NCBI RefSeq assembly: GCF_000165425.1
Contig: NW_001798963.1
Span: 186,001 to 250,000 of the forward strand
Source of the DNA: Paramecium tetraurelia
Lineage: Eukaryota > Ciliophora > Oligohymenophorea > Peniculida > Parameciidae
Direction: 5' to 3'
DNA: 64,000 bases
Shown: positions 36,975 to 48,890 of the stretch, in pieces
Layout: every line of letters starts with the position of its first letter
How positions within the stretch are numbered: position 1 is the first letter of the stretch
Made by a program: the position numbers and the translations under genes
The notes under the pieces: generated by a model
Told to the model about the DNA's origin: nothing
Databases searched by the model: none
What the model saw: the letters and a program-made list of their open reading frames with translations, nothing else

Positions 36975-37376
36975 TTCAGCTAAAAAAATTGGTACTCTCT
37001 TAAAATTAACACCATAAATCTAATCAAGAGTAAGAGGAATAGATTAAATCATTTTGTATTTCCAATTAAAGTTCCTATTAATAATAATAATCATAATAAA
37101 TTTGGCTTCTGTAAATGTAAATCATGTTCTCAGATGTTCTCTCAAGTGGGCATCCAAGTACAGGAGCAATAATAAACGGGATATTTGTAAGCAATTGGAA
37201 ATTCGTTTAGAAAATTATGCAAAAATGAGCGTTTTATTTAGGTTTTGGGGTGATTGAAAATATAATAATAAAAGGGGGGGGAGTAAGAAATTCTGGGTGA
37301 ATATTATTATCATTCTATAATCTTCAAAGACTCATAAATTTATTTATTATTAGTTTGTAAGAATTAATATAAATCA

Positions 37377-40292
37377 ATGAATTAGTAATTGCTGTCTGAG
37401 AAATTGCAATTGAGTGGATTGAAAATTGAATCATGTGGATTTATTAGGACATTTGATTATCTTAGGAATTTGAAGTTGTAAGATGAAATTCGGATTGAGG
37501 ATATTGGTGCACATAATATCTATAAATTTAGTGTTAGAATATTAAATCAGTAATATATCATAAGGAGAAGGGTGAAGGATTTCTAGTAGTTGGAATCAAC
37601 GACAAATCCTGATCCGCTTTTTTTATTCAAAAAAAGAGAAGTAATAAAAGAAAGTATGGAAGATTAACCCAAAGAGAAATAATAAATTTTGTTCAATTTT
37701 TTGAAGTCATTTCTGCAGAGTGAAAATTTGAATGAGCTAACTCAAGAGGTTTTAAAGTTTTTTGAGATTTCTGAAGTGGAGTATGGCGATTTCAAAAAGT
37801 TCAAGGAATGCACCTTAAAAAAGAGAGCAGGAGGAAGATTCTCCGAAAGTAGATGCACCAGATGCGGAACCCTCTGGGGAAGATGGTCAAAAAGGTACGT
37901 ATTCCAACATTAAAATTAGATATTTCTATATATCGAATAATGGAGTGATGTATTGTAAGGGTCCCTTCGGACAAAGAGCATAGATGAGAGAATAATTGGT
38001 GTTTGATTACAATTTTCGAATGAAATATGGTAAGGCAGGAACTGGTTACAATCGAGGTATCAAATTAGAGTTCGCGACAAGACATCTATTGCTTGTTGCC
38101 CCTGATTACTTCACTTATACAGAATTCTTAACAGCATTAAACCAAGCATAATAGTGCTGTCCTTACATGCAGCTCCATAGATTCAATTCCTTTGCCCCCA
38201 TAAAGGATAGTCATTGCAAATGGTACATCGACGGAGAGGGGTATTTCAGCGATGTGATGACTGCCTTGTTGAGTGCCAAGGAATATGTATATATTACTGA
38301 TTGGTGGATGAGTCCAGATCTCTACTTAAGGAGACCCATAGCCATAGATTAAAATGATTAAATAAATTAGGATTCCAGATTGGATAGGATCCTCAAGAAG
38401 ATTGCAGATAGGGGAGTGGCCGTCTACATCTTAATGTATTTAGAGCCCACCATAGCATTAAAGCATGATTCAAATCACACTAAACTTTTCCTTGAAAGAC
38501 TGTCTCAAAATATCATAGTCTTAAGACATCCCTCACCTATGCCTTAATTATGGAGTCATCATGAGAAGATTGTGGTTGTAGATGGATCAGTGGGATTTAT
38601 GGGAGGCCTCGATTTGTGTTTTGGCAGAATGGACACTCAATAGCATTTACTCACTGATTTGGATGTGAGGAAACAGTTCTGGCCAGGGATTGATTATGCA
38701 AATAATAGAATGAAGGATTTTGAGAGTGTTCACAAAAGTGGAGAGAGCTAAATCAACAGGAGTGATCCTAGGATGCCTTGGCATGATATTGCAGTCAAAG
38801 TAAGTGGATAATCAGTTAGTGATTTAGTCAGACATTTCGAATAGTATTGGAATCACGTTATGATTAGTCAGAATTTTTAAAAGAGAATACAACATTAATT
38901 ATAAGGAAATGCTAAAAATCCAAGCAATTATTATAAAATCTAAGATGCTCAATTGCAAACTACCCATGATACTTTCTTCTAAAAATATAAGAATGAAATC
39001 AGGGAGGAGTATCAATGTTAGGTTCCAGAAGAAGAGTTCAAAGATAATTTGGAGAAGGCGATTACAAAATCTTATAATCCAAAACAAAGGTTGTCAGCCA
39101 TTTTCCCCAATAAACAATAATGTAATAAGGACTTTATGGAAATTCTTGAGAAAATTCATGGATAAAAGTAAGAAGATGAGGAAGATTTCGAAGAGAGTAT
39201 TGTGCCGATAAATAAACAATTTCGATCAAGCATTATGATTCAACCTAAATTGTAGATTGTCTACGAGAAGGGAGAATGTCAGACTTAAATTTTGAGATCA
39301 GCATCAAATTGGTCAATTGGTTGCTCTCCTGCCAACACTGAATTCTCTATTCAAATTGCTTATACTCATCTTATATCAGAAGCTCAAAATTTCATTTACA
39401 TTGAAAATCAATTCTTCATTAGTGCTGTCGATGACAATCACAAGACCTTAGAAAATAAAGTAGCTTTGGCTCTAGTTCAGAGAATCAAAAAGGCAGCCCT
39501 AAAAAAAGAGAAATTCAAAGTGATAGTATTCTTGCCTTTATTACCTGGCTTTGCTGGAGAAATTGACAAGGATTCTGCAGTTTTGAAGGTCTAATTGCAT
39601 TGGGAATATTAGACAATTAGTAGAGGAGGGAACTCCATTCTTGAGACACTTAAAAAGGATGCCAACATTTAAGATCCTAGTGAATATATTGAATTTTATT
39701 CATTGAGAACACACACCAAGATTTTGGATGTTCCGAAAACTGAATAAATTTATATTCATTCTAAACTTATGATTGTTGATGATGAATATGCTCTTATCGG
39801 ATCTGCAAATATCAATGATCGAAGTTTGGTTGGAAATCGAGATTCAGAAATTGCAATTGTCATTTATGATAATAAAAAAAAGAGATCCATGATGGGCGGT
39901 GAAGTTGTGGGAAGGTCTATATTTGCTTAGGAGTTAAGGACTTCCCTCTACATGGAACATTTCGGATTAACATATGAATAAGTCATAGATCCTTTGAGTC
40001 CAGAATTAGAACAACTAATTAGATATAATACTCGTAGAAACACAATTATATATAGATAAGTATTTGCATGTTACCCTGATGATTATATTAAATCATTGAA
40101 TGACTATTAAACTGTAAATGAATATTTAATTTTTAGTTTAAATCTTAAGGAGACCTTTCCAAATATGATTAATTATCTTAATAAATTGTAGGTCATGCCG
40201 TTGAATTCCCCTTAGAATTTTTATGCAAAGAGGATTTGACAATTAAAATCTTGAGTATGGAAATTATCGTTCCAGAAATCAATTTTACATGA
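37377..40292 (+). CDS. Phospholipase D with N-terminal PX/PH-like regions
   Basis: Hydrolyses phosphatidylcholine to phosphatidic acid and choline at membranes. ATG 37377. Residues about 40-130 resemble a PX domain ([20 protein letters not shown]). A PH-like region follows ([20 protein letters not shown]) after a 25-nt intron near 37895. The catalytic half has both HKD motifs: [19 protein letters not shown] at about residue 395 and [19 protein letters not shown] at about 800, plus ENQFF and GNRDSEIA. The C-terminus [13 protein letters not shown] matches the conserved end of eukaryotic PLD once a 23-nt intron near 40117 is removed. Length of about 950 residues is normal for PLD1/2 or plant PLD-zeta types. 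Confidence 0.92.
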
Positions 40293-40613
40293 ATTTAAAT
40301 TATACACAATTTTAATGCGCTTAATGTACATTTCTTATTAATTTTATGTTTACTAGCTAAAATCTTATATTCTTTAATTAACGTATTCATCATCCATAAT
40401 GATATGATTATTAAGTTTATGAAGAATAAATATTTTGTTTGGATTAGATGAAATCAGATTAGTTCATTTATATATGTAAGAATAACCCGAAAGTATCATC
40501 ATTTATATTTATAACTCACCTGCGGATAAATAGACTTGTTCATATTTGTTTATTATACTTCATTTTTAGAATATTGTGGAAATTCGTTAAGAAATTAATC
40601 CATTAATATTAAT

Positions 40614-42384
40614 AATGTTTCTGAGATTAGCATCCAATTTCATTAGGCAGCCTATGATGATGAAACAAATTTCAAAGTAATTGAGATTTCTGCCTATGAC
40701 AACAATATTGAACAATCACAAGTTGTTGATCTATAATTTATCATAATTGCACACAGCATTCTTTTAGATTGAAGAGTAGAATGATGATGAGGACTTATTG
40801 TAAATACTGTCTATGAATAGAGTAGATTGGAAGAGGTCCCAGTACGTAGGACAAACTCAAACTAATTGAAAATTGATTGATTATTATAGTCATAGTGAAA
40901 TATTCAAAATTATTCATTCATTTTAAGTGTGGATAGTATTTTAATTAAATTAATGAGAAGTTTTCCGCTTAGATTCATTGCTTAAAGAACCACGCAACTA
41001 TTCAGATCAAATTAATCCCTTTCGAAATTAATGTCATGCAGAACAATCAGATTTCATTATTCCCAAGAGTTCATTCATAATAAAAATAGCAATAATACTT
41101 CGAATCAGAGCAAAAAGGATAATAAAATTATAGATATTCAACCCTTTTAAATGATCGAGCTATTCTAAAAGTTGGTCGCTTTGAGAAAAGAAGAATAGAA
41201 TGAAACCAATTGTATTTCATAATTCGATATTTGTAGAGGAAAGTATGATCTTAACATTGGAATAATTAGTACCCTTTATTGACAACTTCAACATTCATTA
41301 ATTAGAATACTTTTTGGTTCTGGCAAATGAGACAATTGAAATTGATCAAAAACTTACTGATAAATTGTATGAATAGAATAAGCATCTCTTGTATTCAGAG
41401 TATCCATATTTCATTAGAATTTTAGATAATCTGATTTCATTAAGTGTTTGTAAGTCCTGGCTTTATTGACTGAAAATCCTCTTGAAGAGCCACAATTGGA
41501 AAACTTCATTAAAATGATCTTTACAATTCTTGAGATTCCAGATCTTGAGGCATCCATTCTTGCTTACTCTATATATGTATATGGACTAATCATTAAACAA
41601 TACAAAATCGAATCAAAAGAATTCTATTAATCAATCACTAGGCATTTAAAAAATATTGATTTAGATTATCAGGAAATCATGGAAAAGGGTAAAAAGGATT
41701 CTTAATTAATTAATTTTACTTAACAAGACCTCAAACTACTATCCTTAGGATTGCATTTTGGTGGATGCTAAAACTCTGTTCTTGGAAAATATATTTCATT
41801 AAAAGCACAAAGTATTTTTGTTGAAATCTCGAATCTCATTTTTATATCTAAATTTTTGTTTAAATAAGAATAGGTTGAGCAAGAATTCTTGACTTACTTT
41901 AAACAATAACTTGAGAAGTCCAAGAATAAGATTTAACCAGATGACTTGATGCAATTGGCCATTGCTGTCAAACAGATGAAATAGCCAGATTAACAGATAT
42001 TAGAATTCATTGTTAAAGAATTCTTGAGGACGAAAAGCAATTTTACAGTAGGGGACAAAGCATTCTTATACCAAAAGATGGCATAAATGCTTTGTACATC
42101 TAAGGAATTATGGACTCAATTTGCATCGGAAGTGAAAGAAATTACAGATAAATGTGAGTGGTTTGATGCGTGCTTTATGTTTTATGGCATTTTTGATGTA
42201 ATCCTATTGGATTATTTAGGTTTTCGAAGCTTTGTCACCAGAATGTCAAGAATTCATATTCAACTATATCATTGGGCATGAGAAAGTGATCGATAGTGAA
42301 ATGAAGAAATTGCTATTCACAAAGTTGAAAGAGAAGGGGATCCTTACCGAACAAGATATTGAGGAATCAAAAAAGTAAAATTGA
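40614..42384 (+). CDS. Probable mitochondrial protein of unknown function, possibly decaying
   Basis: The start MFLRLASNFIRQPMMMKQIS has basic and no acidic residues, as in a mitochondrial presequence. The remainder is all-helical (DNFNIHQLEYFLVLANETIE, LENFIKMIFTILEIPDLEAS, DDLMQLAIAVKQMKQPDQQI), reminiscent of helical-repeat organellar RNA-binding proteins (RAP/FAST type), though I see no RAP motif. A 22-nt intron near 42194 restores the end (IDSEMKKLLFTKLKEKGIL). Two in-frame TGA codons (near 40868 and 41201) and one frame change (near 41452) are not explained by standard introns. Hence the gene is either misassembled or a recent pseudogene. Confidence 0.5.
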
Positions 42385-42407
42385 ATGTGTATAATATGCG
42401 TATAAAT

Positions 42408-43225
42408 TCATAATGCTAATTGATACATGTAATTGACTCTTTTTAATACTTCTTTGTAATTTCTAATTGCTTTGTTTGCTCTATCCGTGAGCGATGTGTT
42501 AGTAGTAATCGAAAAATTGAATGGTTTTAGTTATAATATATTATCTTTGAATGGTGACAATTAATTCTAATTAGATTTTGAGTTCTTACATATATTATTT
42601 AAATTTAATCTGTATCTTTTGAATTTACAAGGTCAAATATTTTTTGTATTAATAATTTACTGTACCTACATTCATTCATCATGTAATTCAAATTATTCAT
42701 ATTTATTGTTTTGTTATCTTCCAGTATCAAGTATTAGGATTCCCTAGTGCATAATTCAAAGAGCGCCAACCCTAATTGCTATTGCATGTTGTAAGATTCT
42801 CCCTCCATTATTTTAATCTACCCATTATTATAGAAAATGCAGGTGGTGCTAAGATTTGAGGTTTAATTTTTAGATTTGATGAACATTACTCCTTGCAAGA
42901 TCTAATAAAATAGATTCCAGATTTCAGTCTCCGCAATGGGTAATTCCTGATTGATTAAATAATCTTGTAGAGTGGAGTCATAAAACTCATAATATATTGA
43001 AATGTAGCTATTATCGTTTTGCTTGTGTAACTCCGCAGCTAGTAGCTCGATTACATTCTCGTGTTCCCAATTTGATCTTTCATGCAATTCCTGTTTCGAA
43101 ATATCTGATTGCAATATTTTGCAATATGCCAACTATCCATTCTCCTTCTATTTCCAAATATCAATTTGACCCAATTCCAAATGCCGAATGGTAAGTAGAA
43201 AGTCATAGCTTTCCAAGAAACTCAT
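42408..43225 (-). CDS. Divergent protein pseudokinase
   Basis: ATG 43225 to TGA 42408, about 265 residues with one 23-nt intron near 42585. The N-lobe has QLAYCKILQ at the VAIK position and HENVIELLAAELH like the alpha-C/beta-4 segment. YISIYYEFYDSTLQDYLI matches the hinge and alpha-D, and ETEIWNLFYQILQGVMFI the alpha-E helix. The catalytic HRD stretch is replaced by KSKNQTSNLS and the DFG position by a MEG-like motif, so catalysis is unlikely. The end (NKAIRNYKEVLKRVNYMYQL) is helical. It lies 24 bases from the stop of the convergent gene. Confidence 0.6.
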
Positions 43226-44244
43226 TTTTTGTTAACTGATTAATTAATTATAAAAATCTATAATAAAGTTCATATATAATGATTATAGAAATCTTTAATA
43301 CTCATCAAGTAATCCATAGTAAATACTATTCCTACTAAGTAATAGCTAAAAAATATAATTTAACTGTTTATGTTCTTATATTAAATTGAAAATAAGAAAG
43401 TTAATTTGCATCAAATTAATTTATTTTATTTCGTTATTATTCACAATCTATTTAATCAATAGTCTGAGGATAGTGCTTTTATTTATAATTTAATTGAATT
43501 CTAATCATATTAAGTTATTTTATATTACCACTATAAACATTATATTAAATGTCCAAATTTAGAATGATAAAAATGGTTAATTTTAAATCCTTATCAATAT
43601 GTCCTATTATATAATACAAAAATTCTGTATAGTTATTGAAATTATATTAATTAGTTGGTTCATCCATCTATACTCGTTATTAGAATCATGAAAAAGTATT
43701 TGTCATTCACTATTAAATACATACTTTCTTTATATTAATGTTCTTTTGATTAATTAAAAAATATAAAATTCAATTTAATAGTGAAATTATAAACCATAAA
43801 TCAACAATTCTAATGTTAATTGGGTAAATTCATAAATCCAACTTTGAATTTACCAAATATTTGTAAAATTAATAAGTTTACTAATGTATGAACAATCATT
43901 GCAAGTGTTTGATTTTCTATTCATAGATTTCATATAGAAATTATATTTTTATTCTATTTTAAATTTGATTAATATAATTAGTATTATTAATTTGATTAAT
44001 TTGTTTGTGAAATTCCTCTTCAAATAATATTATTATTTTCAATTATAGATAAACAGCAATTCATTGATCTTCTAAACAGTAAAACTAATATATAATAGTA
44101 CTTTATTAAATGATATAATTTGTTTAGGTGTTTTGATATGCTGTATAAATACCATTATTATTTTGAAATTGATATAACTTATCAATCTTTACATTTGATT
44201 TAATTTCCAAAAAGGTCTTGGTTTGATTAATTTATTTAATTTTA
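43226..44244. other. Divergent intergenic region, about 1 kb
   Basis: Extremely AT-rich and unusually long for this window. It separates two divergently transcribed kinase genes. I see no coding stretch, RNA gene or repeat. Confidence 0.5.
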
Positions 44245-45364
44245 ATGGATAAACAATGTAAAATATATAAGTCGAAGGAGATAGTTTACTCCAGGGATCC
44301 CAACGATGTAAGACTATATCTTAGTGAATTTTAAGAAAAAGAAAATCATAAATGGGTATAAGATTATGAAAATAATTGGGGAAGGATCATATGGGAAAAT
44401 TAAACTAGCAATTAAGGATAATCAAGAATATGCAATAAAAAAGATTAATAAGTTTATTCTGAAAAAGAAGAATAAAATGTACAAGAATCCCAATGGAAGT
44501 AATTAAATATAGAATTATTTAAAGCTACCAAGTATGTTTCATTGTTGGATGAAGTATACAGAGAAATAGAAATTCATCAAAAATTAGATCATCCAAACAT
44601 CGTCAAGATGCTTGAGATATATGATGATGAAGAGAGAGAGAAATTGTATGTGGTTTTAGAATATGCAGAAATGGGGCAAATTTTGAAATGGGAAAGCAAA
44701 TAAGAATTATTCACAGCTCCATGGAAATTCGATGAACTCACATTCAAAGATTATGCCAAACAAATGCTGACGGGATTGCAATATCTATAGTAATAATATG
44801 TTGCACATCGAGACATTAAGCCACACAATATACTATTGACCAAAAATCATCAGATTAAAATATGTGATTTTGGATCTGCTCAATAAATGTCTCCACAAAA
44901 TGACAGAGTAAAAGGTACTGAAGGAACATTTCAATTTGTTGCTCCAGAATGTTTAAGAGAAAATAAAAAAAGTGAAATTCCAGGCTATAGTGGTCATCTG
45001 GCAGATGTTTGGAGTTTAGGAGTTGTGTTCTATTGTGTAGTGGAATTGAGATTGCCATTTCAAAGTGAGATAATGTTGGAACTATTTAATTAGATAGAAA
45101 CTAAAGAGTATTGTATATTCTGTTAACATTAGAATTACAATGAAATATGATGGACCTGCAAAAGGTGTGATTCTCAAAATGTTGACTAGAGACACTAATG
45201 AAAGACCGAATGCAACCTAGTTATTAGAGGATCACATATTTTTAATGATTTAGTATCGTAGTAGCATTTTTAGATATAATTAATTCTACAATCACATCAT
45301 TTTGCTCAAGTACTTCACTCTTAAATTCATTATAAATGTTATACTCTACAGGTTAATATTCTGA
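44245..45364 (+). CDS. CaMKK/LKB1-kinase-like Ser/Thr kinase
   Basis: Active-looking kinase. Glycine loop IGEGSYGKIKLA, catalytic Lys in YAIKKINKF, hinge VVLEYAEMGQILKW, catalytic loop AHRDIKPHNILL, DFG in KICDFGSA, APE region QFVAPECL, then ADVWSLGVVFYCVVELRLPF. The hinge GQILKW and the W-x-F/Y element after it resemble the CaMKK/Elm1/SnAK group that phosphorylates AMPK-type kinases. Introns: 28 nt after residue 21 and 26 nt near 44500, both ending in AAG, and 25 nt near 45110. After LLEDHIF the frame runs on to TGA 45364, overlapping the minus-strand gene below. The true stop may be earlier. Confidence 0.8.
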
Positions 45365-45646
45365 TTGAACAAAATTCCATTTCAAAATCAGACATCGCTT
45401 ATTGTCACATTCAAATTCAAAAACATACTCCTCTTTGTTAAAATAGGAATAATCGTAATTCAATCCAATTTCCCATACAAACACAACCCATTAAGGACCA
45501 AAGAGCTGATTCAATTGATTTCGAATGAATTCTGCCTAATTGACAAATACTTTCTATTTCTAGCTTCTTGAGAACACATCATAAATAGCCTCCTTGTGTA
45601 TTTAAGTTACATTATAGCCTTATCTAATGATGCTAAATTAACTCAT
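45232..45646 (-). CDS. Dynein light chain LC8-like protein, divergent
   Basis: ATG 45646 gives MSQFSIIRQGYNVTQIHKEA. A segment like the LC8 fold follows: AEFIRNQLNQLFGPQWVVFV, then WEIGLNYDYSYFNKEEYVFE and a closing strand KRCLILKW. In LC8 the corresponding parts are [22 protein letters not shown] and the FYLGQVAILLFK strand. A 28-nt intron near 45290 leads to TGA 45232. If correct, the end overlaps the tail of the convergent kinase gene. The expected role is dimerisation hub or dynein subunit. The sequence is divergent, so the family call is moderate. Confidence 0.55.
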
Positions 45647-45651
45647 AGATT

Positions 45652-45950
45652 TCAAATATATTCTGAGTAGTTTATATAATAATTAAAAAAAAGAATATTC
45701 AACAATGATTATTATAATTATTACTTGGCTTCTTTTGTTCTTCTTTTTAGCTATTCAATCAGCTTTTGATTTAATCGAAAATAGTTAATAATCTTTTATC
45801 TCTAATATTAAATTGCTTCTAATACAATATCATTTTATATATTATTAATCATTCTTTTAACTTCCTTCTGATCATGATATAATTATTTATATCCTTTTTT
45901 GGAAAGATGAGATATAACTATTACCTTTTGAACTTTCCAATTATTGTCAT
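45652..45950 (-). CDS. Small coiled-coil protein
   Basis: ATG 45950 (MTIIGKFKR) and, after an intron I could not place exactly, a helix of about 70 residues (YHDQKEVKRMINNIQNDIVL, LIEQLKRRTKEAKQQLQ) to TGA 45652. The stop is 5 bases upstream of the LC8-like start. Function unknown. Confidence 0.45.
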
Positions 45951-46137
45951 TTCTGCGAGAATATTAAGTTTTAGTATTGTAAAAGTATAAACAATTAAAT
46001 TTAGCCTTATTAATATGAATTAGTAAAGCGTTGGAATCCTATTTTATTTTTGATTTTAGATTGTAATTCCTTAGAATATCAAATTAAGAATATTTAATTT
46101 TATTTAAATGCTTAATTCATCTTAAACCAAAAGCACT

Positions 46138-47441
46138 ATGGAGACAAAAAGGCCAATAATTATTGAACACAAATATAGCATTATCAAAAACATTTACAGA
46201 GGGAAACAATATAACATATATTTAGGTAATAGATGTAGAATTTAAGAGATAGGTAGCCATAAATAAAGAGGAGGTTAATGATTTCAATTCGGCAAATTTC
46301 AAAGATAGGTTTTACCTAATAAAGATGAGAAAGTAAGAATGTATTGCCATTTTAAGATAATCCTAACAAAACGAGATAATTCCAGAACTGCAATTTTTAT
46401 TAAGATTAAAGGACAGTATACTCCTATGTAATATTAATAGCCAACTGTGCTTCCATATTAGTCAAACATGGAGATCAGGTTATAAATGGCTAAAAATATC
46501 ATTATCAAATCCTATAGAGACATGGTCCTTCGATCAAGCTAGTTTACCATTATCTGTCCAAAAGCCTTCCTCTACCTCTACTGTGTCTCATAGCCATTTA
46601 AACTGTACTATTGAATACGAATATTGTAGTTAACTTGTCTTGAAGCCATCCACAGAAATTAAATAGTTCATAGGAATATTCGACCGAAAAAATTATTGCT
46701 TTCAACCAGTGGCAATGAAATCTTACTTTGCGATTTCAAATTTGCTAGTAAGTTCAAGTTGCAACAAGGATCAATTTGCTGTTTGGAAAACCACAATTCC
46801 AATTCAAGCAAACTATTCCTCAATAAATACTCAAGTATTAATTAGCATTTGAATCAATGTAAGAGTGTCAATACAACTATTAGTTCCCACACCTAAGGAT
46901 GATCTAGAGTCCCTAGCTTATATATTGTTAGTGTATGCAACAAATTCTAGTATCTTCAAGATAAAGGCTGATAATAAAGGGCTGAAACTCAAAAAATTGG
47001 AGAACATTAAATTATCGATGGTACCTGAAATTGCATTTAAATCCGCTCCAATTGAATTCATCCACTTTCTAAACTTAATTAAGACTAGCAATGCTAATGA
47101 CTATCCTTAAGAATATGAGAAGTTCAAATCATTATTTCGTAAGATTATTTAAGCCAAGGGATACAATGAAAAAGATTTATAATACACTTTATTCCATATG
47201 CAATTTCAGGAATCTCATTCCTAATAATAAAAAGTTTAGGCAAGTAGATTTAAGAAAATATCGAATCGCAAAGAGAGTTCTGAATAAGAGGCAATGGATG
47301 ATGAGTTTTCAGTTTAGTAGTGTAATACCGTTGGAGAGGATTGTACTATAGAACCAATCATAAAATCTGTAGGATCATAATCACATAAAAGCCTATCTGG
47401 TCTTAATTCACATAGACTTGAACTTGAAACTTAAATCATGA
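46138..47441 (+). CDS. Casein-kinase-1-like gene with degenerate catalytic motifs
   Basis: ATG 46138. Order of CK1 landmarks: KYSIIKNIYRGKQYNIYL (glycine loop region), RQVAINKEEV where CK1 has VAIK-E, LVKHGDQVINGQKYHYQIL (hinge), VHRNIRPKKLLLS (HRD reads HRN), ILLCDFKFAS (DFG reads DFK), TTIPIQANYSSINTQ (CK1 T-R-Y-A-S-I-N), and PKDDLESLAYILLVY (the CK1 R-R-D-D-L-E-S-L helix). Each catalytic residue is altered, so a pseudokinase is likely. Frame changes near 46755 and 46850 are not solved by normal introns. The tail end is also uncertain (TGA 47439-47441 or later). Confidence 0.55.
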
Positions 47442-47540
47442 AACTCCAATTAACGAAGACTCGAAATTTAGTATATTTTTTAACAATTTTCTACATTTAT
47501 TAGACATAATTATAATGTTTTAGTGTCAATTAATAAATTA

Positions 47541-48157
47541 ATGAAATATTATATCATTCTTTGTTTAGTTGCAGCTACTTTGGCTGGATCTTGTGGATAA
47601 ACATGCTGCTAGGATTTAAAGACCAGAGCTGCCATGACTTATCACTATTATATTAATACAGGTAGATTTGTTGGAGGCAGTGGAGACTCTGCAATTAAAA
47701 CATTTGGATATTCTGGTTCCGGTCAAGTATCTAAAGTCATATGATAAAATGTAGTATAGAAATGATCCAGCATCTATGTGCATCAAGAACAAAGGTCCTG
47801 CTCCAGCCACTACTTATAAAATTACATTGTGCAAAAACACAATGCATAATCCCCCAGTTGACAGACCTTGTTCTTTTTGGATCGAGGCAGTAGATGAAAA
47901 AACAATGTGTGGCAGAAGTGAAATCTTCATCCACGGTTGTTAATGCTGTTCAAATGGAGATTGGACCGAACCACCTGTTGATGGATGTTCTGCAGGGTAT
48001 TAAATATTTGATTACATCATTGTAGATGCGTCATCATAAACGAAGCCAATAGAAAGAAGTTAAGAGTAGGAGACACTATAATTATTGAATAAAGGGATCC
48101 ATTGGGTGATGATGTTCAATTCTTGGAAGATTACTCTTAATTTGCACAAGAAGAATG
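47541..48157 (+). CDS. Secreted cysteine-rich DUF2778-like (L,D-transpeptidase-fold) protein
   Basis: ATG 47541 gives a signal peptide (MKYYIILCLVAATLAGSCG). After introns of 28 and 29 nt the mature protein has GRFVGGSGDS and FGYSGSGQ, then IKNKGPAPATTYKI, MCGRSEIFIHG and DGCSAGCVIINEANRKKLRV. This order (small-residue loop, KGP-x-P-x-G-x-Y, GR-x-x-x-x-IHG, then S-x-G-C with a final R-x-x-L-x-V) matches the bacterial DUF2778/Tlde1 group, whose His and Cys sit in IHG and GC. Bacterial members act on peptidoglycan. In a bacterium-eating ciliate a digestive or defence role is plausible but inferred. It lacks obvious breaks. A broken copy lies 43 bases downstream. Confidence 0.72.
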
Positions 48158-48200
48158 AAGCAATTGTTACATCATTGGACAATTATTTATCAAATTATTT

Positions 48201-48772
48201 ATGAAATGTTTTCTTGCTCTTTTATTTGTTGTCATAGCATAAGCTGGGAATTGTGGACAAACTTGTTATTAAGATTTGCCAACGAAACCTCCAATGACAT
48301 TCTATAAGTTTATAAGCACTGGGAGATTCTTCGGAGGCAATGGCGATTCATCGAATAGTACTTTTGGTTATTCTGGAACTGGAAAAGTATTTATTCTACA
48401 GACTCAAAACTAGTTTAGAAATGCTCCCACAGCCTAATGAAGAAAGAACTAAGGACCTGTTCCTGCAAATACTTAAGCAATAAAAAAATGCTAAAATACA
48501 ATGCATAATCCTCTAGTGGACGGGCTTGTTCATTTTAGATAAACAGCAAGGACAAAGACAAAATGTGTGGAAGAACAGAAGTTGTGATCCATGGATGTGC
48601 TGGTTGTACACCTAGTGATTGGAATGGAATGTACCATCTATTGATGGCTGTTCTGCCTACAGGGTGATAAGTAATTGCTAAGATAGATGTATCATCATAA
48701 ATGAAGAGAGTAGAAAAACTAAGAGTGGGAGACACTTTGATCGTTTAGGATTATGATACATTGATTGATTGA
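48201..48772 (+). pseudogene. Broken tandem copy of the DUF2778-like gene
   Basis: It starts with a similar signal peptide (MKCFLALLFVVIAQAGNCG) and keeps GRFFGGNGDS, MCGRTEVVIHG and a terminal C-x-I-I-N-E motif. It is therefore a tandem duplicate of the gene before it, with the first intron still in place. The reading frame is broken in about half a dozen places, so it looks like a fossil. The degree of similarity suggests a moderately old duplication. Confidence 0.7.
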
Positions 48773-48890
48773 AAGTATGAAATTAGATGACATCATCTTG
48801 GAGAAAGAATTATGTATGAATGAATTATTAATTTGCAATAATAATTCCTGTTATTATTAATTATATTTTTAGATAGAAGGTTTTTTCTTA

